Positions 1-5,590 are shown, counted from the stretch's first letter. The stretch: DNA of 7,200 nucleotides from an uncultured Oscillospiraceae bacterium (GCA_934661715.1 CAKUJL010000079.1:1-7200), one strand, 5' to 3'. Program-made: numbers and translations. Notes: a model not told the origin generated them from the letters alone.

Positions 1-229
1 GGTACGGAATGGCCCGTGCGCGGATCTTTTCGAGCGCAAAGCCGTTGACGTTGACGCTTCCCTCGGTCGGCTGAAGCTCGGCGGTGAGAATTTTGATGAT
101 GGTCGACTTTCCGGAGCCCGAGGGGCCGACCAGAAAGACGAACTCGCCGTCGTCGATTTTCAAAGACACACCGTTGAGCGCTCTCGTGCCCGTGTCGTAT
201 GTCTTTACCACATTTGTTAATTCGATCAT
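1..229 (-). CDS. ftsE: Cell-division ATP-binding protein FtsE (N-terminal 76 residues, cut by window edge)
   Basis: This is the start of FtsE, the cytoplasmic ATPase of the FtsEX complex. FtsEX transmits ATP hydrolysis across the membrane to activate peptidoglycan hydrolases during division. The visible 76 residues begin [18 protein letters not shown] and contain a Walker A motif GPSGSGKST at residues 35-43. The motif is preceded by GEFVFLVG and followed by [15 protein letters not shown] and an IRARAIPY stretch, which is the FtsE pattern rather than that of a generic importer ATPase. The Q-loop, signature and Walker B motifs lie beyond position 1. The ATG at 227-229 is supported by a GGAG ribosome binding site about seven bases upstream. 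The gene starts 29 bases after the stop codon of the regulator gene, with no terminator between them, so the two are probably co-transcribed. In this family ftsX normally follows, outside this window. LolD-type ATPases are related, but the early sequence fits FtsE better. Confidence 0.93.
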   Translation of the reverse strand, partial: MIELTNVVKTYDTGTRALNGVSLKIDDGEFVFLVGPSGSGKSTIIKILTAELQPTEGSVNVNGFALEKIRARAIPY

Positions 230-258
230 GTTTTACTCCAGATTCTGCTGTTGCCGCG

Positions 259-1353
259 TCAGATGATGCGGTTCTCCCGCGAGACCAGATACTTTTTGAC
301 CATCAGCGCGACCTTGAAGATGATCGCGTCGTCAAACTCGCGAAGGTCCAGACCCGTGAGCTTCTTGATCTTCTCGAGCCGGTAGACGAGCGTGTTTCTG
401 TGTACGAAGAGCTTTCTGGACGTCTCGGAGACGTTGAGGTTATTCTCGAAGAACTTGTTGATGGTGAACAGCGTCTCCTGATCGAGCGTGTCGATGGAGT
501 TCTTCTTGAAGACCTCAGAAAGGAAAATTTCGCACAGCGTCGTCGGCAGCTGGTAGATCAGCCGGCCGATGCCGAGATTTTCGTAGTTGATGATGGTCTT
601 TTCCGTGTCAAACACCTTGCCGACCTCGATGGCGACCTGCGCTTCTTTGAAGGAGTCTGCAAGCTCGCGCAGATGGCTGGCGACGGTGCCGATGCCGATG
701 ACGGTCTTGATGAAAAGCTCGGAGTGGAGCGTCTGCTCGATGGTCTGGGCAACCTTGATGAGCTCTTCTTTTTCCGTGTTCGGCTGGATCTGCTTGACCA
801 CGGCGATATCGGTCTCATTGATGGACAGGACAAAATCCTGCTGCCGGTCGGGGAACATCCCGGCCACCACGTCCACGGACGCGACGTCCGCACGCCCCAC
901 CTGCCGGATGAGGAACACCGCGCGCGGCACATCGGTCACGAAGTGCAGCTCCTTGGCGCGGATATAGACGTCGCCCGGCAGAATATTGTCGGTGATGATG
1001 TTTTTGACAAAGGTACCCTTGTCATGCTTTTCCTCGTAATAGGTCTTCGCGCCGTTGAGCGCAACGTAGGCCATAACGCACAGACTCTTTGCGATCTCGT
1101 CGTCGCCCTCGGCAAAGACGGCGTAGTCAAAATACGCGCTCCAGCTGATCAGAGGCTTAAAGGTCTTCTTGTCGACGACGACAATGGAATCCGGCGCACT
1201 GTTGAGCCGGATGACCGCCTCCGGCCATTTTTCGCCGATCAGGGACGTATCACTGCAGGAAATGACGTTGCTGTCGGCGTCGATCACGCCGATGGTGCGG
1301 TCGGTAGCTTCCTTCATCTGTACGATGACACTCTGAAAAATGCGACTGGACAT
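259..1353 (-). CDS. PucR/CdaR-family transcriptional regulator
   Basis: A 364-residue DNA-binding regulator. The C-terminal part (about 295-352) is the PucR-type helix-turn-helix (HTH_30): FFENNLNVSETSRKLFVHRN followed by TLVYRLEKIKKLTGLDLREF, which is close to the family consensus. The middle (about 140-255) resembles the degenerate GGDEF-like domain found in CdaR/PucR proteins. The N-terminal 125 residues, with TIGVIDADSNVISCSD near 20-35, look like a PAS-type or sugar-diacid-like sensory domain, but the ligand cannot be read from the sequence. No membrane segment is seen. The ATG at 1351-1353 has a strong AGGAGGG site 7-8 bases upstream. The gene lies 29 bases before ftsE on the same strand, so it may regulate its own operon including ftsE. 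That role is inferred from position only. Family members elsewhere control purine, glycerate or other catabolic genes, so a metabolic target is equally possible. Confidence 0.9.
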   Translation of the reverse strand: MSSRIFQSVIVQMKEATDRTIGVIDADSNVISCSDTSLIGEKWPEAVIRLNSAPDSIVVVDKKTFKPLISWSAYFDYAVFAEGDDEIAKSLCVMAYVALNGAKTYYEEKHDKGTFVKNIITDNILPGDVYIRAKELHFVTDVPRAVFLIRQVGRADVASVDVVAGMFPDRQQDFVLSINETDIAVVKQIQPNTEKEELIKVAQTIEQTLHSELFIKTVIGIGTVASHLRELADSFKEAQVAIEVGKVFDTEKTIINYENLGIGRLIYQLPTTLCEIFLSEVFKKNSIDTLDQETLFTINKFFENNLNVSETSRKLFVHRNTLVYRLEKIKKLTGLDLREFDDAIIFKVALMVKKYLVSRENRII

Positions 1354-1400
1354 GGTGAGCCCTCCTAATAGTATTACCTTTTACACAAACAACCATTGAC

Positions 1401-1429
1401 ATAATACTACGTTTTTATCGTTTGCGCAA
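1401..1429 (-). promoter_or_regulatory. Candidate promoter for the PucR-like regulator and ftsE
   Basis: Reading the minus strand, a TATTAT -10 box (1401-1406) lies 17 bases downstream of TTGCGC (1424-1429), a weak -35. Transcription would start near 1394, about 40 bases before the regulator's ATG. The -35 element is part of an 8-base palindrome TTGCGCAA (1422-1429). The hexamer TGTCAA occurs twice on this strand, at 1396-1401 and 1437-1442, flanking the promoter. The -10 and spacing are good and the -35 is poor, so dependence on an activator is possible. Confidence 0.5.
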
Positions 1430-1479
1430 GAGGGACTTGACATTTTATTTCAAAATGGGCACACTTTTTTGTAGCTTTT

Positions 1480-2262
1480 TCATAGTTTTTCGTCATTTGC
1501 TCCAAAGCGCTGGGAATTTCTTACGCAATTCGCAAGCAGGATTTTTTCGTCAAAATCACAAGGGCTGGTGATCAGCCGCTCCGTTTCCCCCATATCCAGT
1601 TCTGAAACAGCCCCCGGCGCGAGGCTTCCGAGCCACAGCCCGCCCTCGGCCACGCGCTTTAAGTAGGTAAGCGGCATTCCCCGCGCGGCCATCATCCGGC
1701 GCACCTGATGAAACTTTCCCTCCTGCACGCGCACGGCGCTTCTGCCTTCTCCGAGTGGTATGAGCACCGCAGGCAGGCACGAAAGCCCGTCGGAAAGCGT
1801 TAGCCCTTCCGCAAAGGCGCGGACGTCTTCTTTGGAAGCCAGAGCCTCGTGCTCGCAGTAATACGTCTTCCAGACACCGTGACGGGGGCTGATGATGCGG
1901 TGGGCGAGCTGGCCGTCGTTGGTAAGGAGTAAAAGCCCCTCGGTGTCCTTGTCCAGCCTTCCGACGGGCATGACGCCGAATTTGCGGTAGCGCTCGGGGA
2001 TCAGGTCCATGACGGTTTTCTGCCGGGGGTCGTCCGCCGCCGTCAGAAAGCCCGCGGGCTTGTTGAGGACGATCAAAGCCGGACGCAAAAGCTCGACCGC
2101 CTCGCCGTCCAGAAATATTTCCACAGACGTTTCGTCAAACTTTTCGCTCTCGTCTCTGGCTGTGACGCCGTTTACCGTGACGCGTCCCGCGCGGATGGCG
2201 CTGCGCAGCTCCTTTCGAGAGCCCGCCTGTGCGCTTGATAAGATTTTGTCCAGTCTCTGCAT
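1480..2262 (-). CDS. rsuA: RsuA-family 16S rRNA pseudouridine synthase
   Basis: A 260-residue enzyme that isomerises a uridine in rRNA to pseudouridine; the E. coli RsuA target is 16S U516. Residues 1-45 are an S4 RNA-binding domain (MQRLDKILSSAQAGSRKELR, then IRAGRVTVNG). The catalytic motif GRLDKDTEGLLLLTNDG is at 101-117, with the nucleophilic Asp at 104, matching Asp102 of E. coli RsuA. ISPRHGVWKTY (124-134) and EGKFHQVRRM (181-190) follow. The F-H-Q-V form of the last motif favours RsuA over the 23S enzymes RluB/E/F, which usually carry N-R-Q there. The roughly 30 residues after 230 extend beyond the 231-residue E. coli protein and show no domain I recognise. The ATG at 2260-2262 has AAGGAG five bases upstream. 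The gene is divergent from the DUF4830 gene across 77 bases. No intrinsic terminator is seen after it, so some readthrough into the regulator gene is possible. Confidence 0.9.
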   Translation of the reverse strand: MQRLDKILSSAQAGSRKELRSAIRAGRVTVNGVTARDESEKFDETSVEIFLDGEAVELLRPALIVLNKPAGFLTAADDPRQKTVMDLIPERYRKFGVMPVGRLDKDTEGLLLLTNDGQLAHRIISPRHGVWKTYYCEHEALASKEDVRAFAEGLTLSDGLSCLPAVLIPLGEGRSAVRVQEGKFHQVRRMMAARGMPLTYLKRVAEGGLWLGSLAPGAVSELDMGETERLITSPCDFDEKILLANCVRNSQRFGANDEKL

Positions 2263-2339
2263 GTTTGCTCCTTTTCTCGCAGCATATTATTCACGAAATC
2301 TCCATAGGTTGTACCACCAAAATATCAGGAGGGACCTGC

Positions 2340-2864
2340 ATGGTGATTATGACCGCCAAAGTTTCCAAAAGAAAGCTGCTCATCGTCCTCGTGCTGCTTG
2401 TGCTTGCAGCCGCCGTTCTCATCACGTGCCTGAAAAAGGCCGGCTCCAGCGAGCCGCCGCAGGATGCCAGCGAAGATGTAGAAGAAGTCGGCACGAACGA
2501 AGCGCGTGTGGCCTTCCTCGCACAGTTCGGCTGGCAGGTACAGGAGGAGCCTGTGCAGACGCAGAAGGTGCTCGTGCCGGAGGACCCGTCGGAGGTGTTC
2601 CTGCGGTATAACGAGCTCCAGCTCTCGCAGGGCTACGATCTGCTGGACTACAGCGGCAAAACGCTCACGCGCTATGTCTACCAGATCACAAACTACCCCG
2701 GAACCGACGGCGTCTATTTTGCGACGCTTCTCGTGTATGACGACGCCGTCGTGGGAGGAGACGTCGCGTCCAGCCGCCAGAACGGCGTCATGCACGGCTT
2801 TTCGATGCCCGCGGCGCAGACGACGGGGCTTCTTCCCGTCACGGAAGACAAAGAAATTTCATAA
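2340..2864 (+). CDS. DUF4830-domain membrane-anchored protein
   Basis: A 174-residue protein of unknown function. A basic N-terminus (TAKVSKRK) is followed by one hydrophobic segment at about 12-30, which predicts an N-in, C-out anchor or uncleaved signal. Cys30 is not in a convincing lipobox. An acidic linker (about 36-52) leads into a globular part (about 56-155) with ARVAFLAQFGW, the YNELQ-QGYDL region, then TRYVYQITNYPG, LLVYDDAVVGGDV and NGVMHGF. I recognise this order from the DUF4830 family, known to me mainly from Clostridia; no biochemical role is known to me. The ATG at 2340 is chosen because AGGAGG (2327-2332) sits seven bases before it. An in-frame ATG at 2229 lacks this and would run into the divergent rsuA gene. 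A second ATG at 2349 is less likely. No clear promoter or terminator of its own is visible, so transcripts may run on into the FMN riboswitch region. Confidence 0.82.
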   Translation: MVIMTAKVSKRKLLIVLVLLVLAAAVLITCLKKAGSSEPPQDASEDVEEVGTNEARVAFLAQFGWQVQEEPVQTQKVLVPEDPSEVFLRYNELQLSQGYDLLDYSGKTLTRYVYQITNYPGTDGVYFATLLVYDDAVVGGDVASSRQNGVMHGFSMPAAQTTGLLPVTEDKEIS

Positions 2865-2891
2865 AATATATCATATCAGAAAAATTACCTC

Positions 2892-2920
2892 TTTACAACT
2901 CGCCATATCGGAAGTATAAT
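2892..2920 (+). promoter_or_regulatory. Promoter of the FMN riboswitch-ribU transcript
   Basis: TTTACA (2892-2897) and TATAAT (2915-2920) are separated by exactly 17 bases. This is a five-of-six -35 and a perfect -10 for the housekeeping sigma factor. Transcription should start near 2927, about 14 bases before the aptamer's closing helix. Confidence 0.85.
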
Positions 2921-2940
2921 ACAGACAAATAAAAAATATA

Positions 2941-3047
2941 TGTCTTCAGGGCAGGGTGTGATTCCCGACCGGCGGTGATAGTCCGCGCGCGAAAGCAGAA
3001 CCGGTGTGATTCCGGTACCGACAGTACAGTCTGGATGAAAGAAGATA
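2941..3047 (+). promoter_or_regulatory. FMN riboswitch aptamer (RFN element)
   Basis: The conserved RFN blocks appear in order: TCAGGGCAGGGTG, ATTCCCGACCGGCGGT, AGTCCGCG, then GAACCGGTG, ATTCCGGTACCGACAGT and AGTCTGGATGAAAGAAGAT. Helix P1 is TGTCTTC (2941-2947) with GAAGATA (3041-3047), including one G-U pair. The aptamer binds flavin mononucleotide and normally represses flavin synthesis or uptake genes. Its position between a strong promoter and ribU, followed by a terminator hairpin, indicates transcriptional OFF control. Confidence 0.97.
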
Positions 3048-3132
3048 GCGCGGCAGATTCGGGACTCACAGCATCCTGAACGCATGCCGCCTGTTGAAGC
3101 GCCCGAAGAAATCTTCGGACGCGTTTTATTTT
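3048..3132 (+). terminator. Riboswitch expression platform with Rho-independent terminator
   Basis: The terminator stem pairs 3099-3108 with 3113-3122 around an AAAT loop, with one C-A mismatch, followed by TTTTATTTT (3124-3132). Upstream, a nested hairpin can form from 3050-3055 with 3085-3090 and 3058-3064 with 3074-3080. The aptamer's P1 3' strand GAAGAT (3041-3046) is exactly complementary to ATCTTC (3111-3116) in the terminator 3' arm, and GCGC (3048-3051) can pair with GCGC (3099-3102). This gives an antiterminator that excludes both P1 and the terminator. FMN binding should stabilise P1, free the terminator and stop transcription before ribU. Confidence 0.85.
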
Positions 3133-3161
3133 ATATATAAAAGTAAAGAAGGGTGACACGT

Positions 3162-3911
3162 ATGAAAGCATCAACACTACAGCTGCTCCAGGAAAACCTC
3201 TCGTTCCTCGGCGTCAGCTTCGTGGTCGTGGCCGTCATTATCCTTGCGGCGCTCGGCTCGGAGCTCCTCGTCATGCAGAAGCGCCACCGGTTAAAGCGTA
3301 CCCGCGCGATAACCTTCATCGCCATGTTCTCGGCGATCGCGGCGGTTCTGCACATCATGGACCTTCCCCTGTTCTTCGCGCCGTCGTTTTACAAGCTCGA
3401 CTTCAGTGAGCTTCCCGTCATGGTCTGCGCGTTTTACATGGGCCCCGTCGCCGGCGTCACGTGCGAATTTCTGAAGATCGTCCTGAAGCTTCTCATCAAG
3501 GGCACGTCCACGGCCTTTGTCGGCGACCTTGCAAACTTCCTCGTCGGCTGCTCGTTCGTGCTGCCCGCGGCCATCTGCTATCAGGCGACGCTCAGCAAAA
3601 AGGGCGCGGTGTGGTCGCTTGCGCTTGGAACGATCGTCATGAGCGTCTTCGGAAGCCTCTTTAACGCGTGGTACCTCATTCCGAAGTTCTCCGAGCTCTT
3701 CGGTCTGCCGCTGGACGCCATCATTTCCATGGGCACGCAGGTAAACCCCGCGATCACGAATCTGCCGACGCTGGTTCTGTTCGCCGTCGTGCCGTTCAAC
3801 GTCGTAAAGGGCGTTCTCGTCTCCGGCTTTACGATGCTTCTGTACAAGCGCGTCGAGCGCGTGTTCTTCCGCCGCACAAGAAAAGAAGCCTGCGTCCAGA
3901 AGGCGCACTGA
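3162..3911 (+). CDS. ribU: Riboflavin ECF transporter substrate-binding subunit RibU
   Basis: A 249-residue integral membrane protein that captures riboflavin (and probably FMN) outside the cell and delivers it through the shared ECF energising module (EcfA1/A2/T). The genes for that module are not in this window. RibU hallmarks are KLDFSELPVM (78-87), GPVAGVTCEFLKIVLKLL (94-111), GTSTAFVGDLANFLVG (114-129) and PFNVVKG (211-217). Six hydrophobic segments follow residue 47. The first contains an AxxxA motif (AMFSA, 54-58), the type of helix surface S components use to dock onto EcfT. An extra hydrophobic segment at about 13-38 precedes these and makes the protein longer than the usual roughly 190-205 residues. 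The ATG at 3162 is preferred because AGAAGGG lies eight bases upstream; a GTG at 3153 overlaps that site. The FMN riboswitch upstream independently supports the assignment. Confidence 0.95.
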   Translation: MKASTLQLLQENLSFLGVSFVVVAVIILAALGSELLVMQKRHRLKRTRAITFIAMFSAIAAVLHIMDLPLFFAPSFYKLDFSELPVMVCAFYMGPVAGVTCEFLKIVLKLLIKGTSTAFVGDLANFLVGCSFVLPAAICYQATLSKKGAVWSLALGTIVMSVFGSLFNAWYLIPKFSELFGLPLDAIISMGTQVNPAITNLPTLVLFAVVPFNVVKGVLVSGFTMLLYKRVERVFFRRTRKEACVQKAH

Positions 3912-3927
3912 GAATCGTTAAACACCG

Positions 3928-3962
3928 CCAGCCTGCCGATACCCGCGGCGGGCTGGTTTTTT
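3928..3962 (+). terminator. Rho-independent terminator after ribU
   Basis: CCAGCCTGCCG (3928-3938) pairs with CGGCGGGCTGG (3946-3956) over 11 base pairs including one wobble, with a seven-base loop, followed by TTTTTT (3957-3962). It lies 16 bases after the ribU stop and separates ribU from the next unit. Confidence 0.92.
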
Positions 3963-3996
3963 GTGGTTTTTGTCGGTTTGGTATGATATTTTCCCT

Positions 3997-4033
3997 GCCG
4001 GACATACTTTTTCTGGTTTGCATTTTGTCCGGC
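3997..4033. repeat. Operator-like inverted repeat over the promoter of the membrane-protein/PAP2 pair
   Basis: GCCGGACA (3997-4004) and TGTCCGGC (4026-4033) are perfect inverted copies separated by 21 bases. The right half-site lies inside the spacer of the candidate promoter at 4018-4046 and the left half-site is just upstream of its -35. Because both arms precede the expected transcription start, a role as a protein-binding site is more natural than an RNA hairpin. No regulator is identified. Confidence 0.45.
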
Positions 4034-4046
4034 TTTCGGCTATAAT
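4018..4046 (+). promoter_or_regulatory. Candidate promoter for the membrane-protein/PAP2 operon
   Basis: A perfect TATAAT -10 box (4041-4046) lies 17 bases downstream of TTGCAT (4018-4023), a partial -35. Transcription would begin near 4053, about 25 bases before the ATG at 4078. The upstream terminator ends at 3962, so this promoter is needed to express the pair. Confidence 0.65.
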
Positions 4047-4077
4047 TTGAAGACTAAATTCAGGAAGGAACCTGCCC

Positions 4078-4923
4078 ATGAGAAAATCACCCAAGGATGA
4101 GGCGCTTCACGCACGCGGCGATCTCAAAAAAATCATCCGGCGCAAGCCCGTCGTGTTCGCCGTGTATCTGGTGCTGCGTCTGATCGTGCTGCTAAGCCTC
4201 GTCTCGGCCATCATCCGCCGGGAATATGAGAGCGCGTTCGTGTGCGTGCTGGTGCTGGTTTTGTTCATGCTGCCGTTTTTCGTGCAGAAGAATTTCGGCA
4301 TCCGCCTGCCGAGCATGCTGGAGATCATCATCCTGCTGTTCATCTTCGCGGCGGAAATTCTCGGAGAGCTGCAAAGCTATTTCATCCAGTACCCCAACTG
4401 GGACACGATGCTCCACACGACGAACGGCTTTCTCTGCGCGGCGTTTGGTTTTTCGCTCATCGACATCTTAAACCGCAACTCGAAGGTCAAGTTCACGCTG
4501 TCGCCTCTTTATGTGGCGCTGGCCGCGTTCTGCTTTTCGATGACCATCGGCGTTCTGTGGGAGTTTTTTGAGTTCGGCATGGACAGGTTCTTCCATCTCG
4601 ACATGCAGAAGGACACAGTTGTAAACACCATTTCCTCCGTCATGCTCGACCCCACGAACAGCAACATTTCTATTACCATTGACAACATTCACTCCGTCGC
4701 CGTCAACGGCCGCGACCTCGGCTTCGACGGATATCTCGACATTGGCCTGTATGACACGATGGAAGACCTCTTCGTCAACTTCATCGGCGCGACGGTCTTC
4801 AGCATCATCGGCTATTTCTATCTCAAGCGCCGCGGCGAAGGAAAATTCGCCAAAGCCTTCATCCCCACCATCGACGAGTCCGCTCTCGATAAGACCGGAA
4901 AGGAGCAAGACACCGAATCATGA
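4078..4923 (+). CDS. Polytopic membrane protein, DUF2238/YjdF-like
   Basis: A 281-residue membrane protein of unknown biochemical role. About six hydrophobic segments are seen (25-45, 53-71, 79-99, 112-131, 143-165, 229-250). Polar residues are concentrated at their ends: WDTMLH (108-113), VLWEFFEFGMD (159-169) and YDTMEDLFVNFIGA (225-238). This spacing of D-H, W-E-E-D and D-T-D-N-G residues is what I associate with DUF2238 (YjdF-type) and, more loosely, VanZ-like proteins. A polar segment of some 55 residues (171-225) joins the last two membrane segments. The ATG at 4078 follows AGGAAGG (4062-4068). The stop codon overlaps the start of the PAP2 gene in ATGA, so translation of the two is coupled and a joint envelope-lipid task is plausible. 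That task is inference. The polar cluster might bind a metal or a phosphate headgroup, but nothing in the sequence proves it. Confidence 0.72.
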   Translation: MRKSPKDEALHARGDLKKIIRRKPVVFAVYLVLRLIVLLSLVSAIIRREYESAFVCVLVLVLFMLPFFVQKNFGIRLPSMLEIIILLFIFAAEILGELQSYFIQYPNWDTMLHTTNGFLCAAFGFSLIDILNRNSKVKFTLSPLYVALAAFCFSMTIGVLWEFFEFGMDRFFHLDMQKDTVVNTISSVMLDPTNSNISITIDNIHSVAVNGRDLGFDGYLDIGLYDTMEDLFVNFIGATVFSIIGYFYLKRRGEGKFAKAFIPTIDESALDKTGKEQDTES

Positions 4924-5585
4924 CCACAAATCCCCGCAAAGCCTGGCTGCAAACCTTTTTTCAGACGTATCCGCACGTCTGGTACTTGCTGATCTGGCTT
5001 GTTCATCTGATCGTTTTTTCCGCGATCGAGCACCTGATCGTCGACGATTACTGGGTATCGTATCTCCCCATCGACGACAAAATCCCCTTCTGCCGCTACT
5101 TCATCATCCCCTACTGCACGTGGCACCCGCTGCTGGCCCTGATGACGATCTACCTGTTTTTCTGCGACGCGCCCGCGTTCAAGCGCTTCATGGTCTACAT
5201 CGGCCTCGGCTTCGGTCTTTCGATGCTCGTGTGCATCGTGCTGCCGAACGGGCAGAATCTGCGCCCGGCGAGCTTCGAGCAGAACGATTTTTTCACGTGG
5301 ATGGTCAAAATGATCTATGCCGCGGACACGAACACGAACGTGCTTCCGAGTATGCACGTGGTCGGCTGCGCGGCGTTGACGCTTGCGTGCTTTGACGCGC
5401 CGGGTCTCAGACGGCGGCATTTGCAGTGGGTCATGCTGCCGCTCGGCATCCTCATCAGCGCCTCGACGGTTTTTGTCAAGCAGCACTCGTTGCTCGACGT
5501 TCTGACCGCCATCCCGCTTTGCATCGCGCTGTGCCTGCTCATCTACAGGCCCTTCCCGCGTGATCGGCTCAAAGCCCGCGCATAA
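4920..5585 (+). CDS. PAP2-superfamily phosphatase-like membrane protein
   Basis: A 221-residue membrane protein with about six hydrophobic segments and the PAP2 (phosphatidic acid phosphatase type 2) active-site layout. RP at 115-116 (NGQNLRPASF) corresponds to the first motif, PSMH (143-146) to the PSGH motif, and STVFVKQHSLLD (182-193) to SRxxxxxHxxxD. His146 and His189 with Asp193 would form the catalytic set that removes phosphate from a lipid such as phosphatidate, undecaprenyl diphosphate or a phosphoinositol-type lipid. The usual Arg after Ser in the third motif is Thr here, and the Lys of the first motif is not obvious. This pattern is common in the PAP2_3 (inositol phosphorylceramide synthase-like) branch, so a transferase rather than a hydrolase is possible. 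The start codon at 4920 overlaps the preceding gene's stop by four bases. A strong terminator follows at 5591. Confidence 0.85.
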   Translation: MTTNPRKAWLQTFFQTYPHVWYLLIWLVHLIVFSAIEHLIVDDYWVSYLPIDDKIPFCRYFIIPYCTWHPLLALMTIYLFFCDAPAFKRFMVYIGLGFGLSMLVCIVLPNGQNLRPASFEQNDFFTWMVKMIYAADTNTNVLPSMHVVGCAALTLACFDAPGLRRRHLQWVMLPLGILISASTVFVKQHSLLDVLTAIPLCIALCLLIYRPFPRDRLKARA

Positions 5586-5590
5586 GCCCT

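Noticed and set aside
199..1368. A 389-codon open frame on the plus strand opposite the PucR-like regulator
   Set aside because: It lies antisense to a gene with a clear helix-turn-helix domain and strong ribosome binding site. Its own translation is repetitive in Asp, Leu, Val and Arg with no domain, as expected for an antisense frame in GC-biased coding DNA.
1396..1442. Two plus-strand TTGACA hexamers as rightward promoters
   Set aside because: No -10 box is found at 16-18 bases downstream of either, and the downstream genes lie on the opposite strand.
1437..1457. CATTTT/AAAATG hairpin (1441-1457) as a terminator for rsuA
   Set aside because: The stem is only six A-T-rich pairs and is not followed by a T-tract on the minus strand.
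2325..2795. A 156-codon minus-strand frame across the DUF4830 gene
   Set aside because: It is antisense to a gene with a recognisable family pattern, an N-terminal hydrophobic segment and an AGGAGG site. The antisense product is rich in Arg, His and Glu with no recognisable motif.
3129..3142. 14-base palindrome TTTTATATATAAAA just upstream of ribU
   Set aside because: It is a low-complexity A/T run formed by the terminator T-tail and the ribosome-binding-site approach; chance symmetry is likely.
2893..3177. Minus-strand frames of 66-94 codons across the riboswitch
   Set aside because: The region is fully explained by a promoter, FMN aptamer and terminator on the plus strand. These frames show no coding signature.
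3291..3908. A 205-codon minus-strand frame across ribU
   Set aside because: RibU is supported by motif content and the upstream FMN riboswitch. The antisense frame gives a charged product with no family features and no ribosome binding site that I can see.
4679..5395. Overlapping plus- and minus-strand frames of more than 200 codons across the end of the DUF2238-like gene and the PAP2 gene
   Set aside because: They are Ser/Arg- or Asp/Arg-rich out-of-frame translations, whereas the chosen frames give coherent membrane proteins with PAP2 motifs and an ATGA junction.
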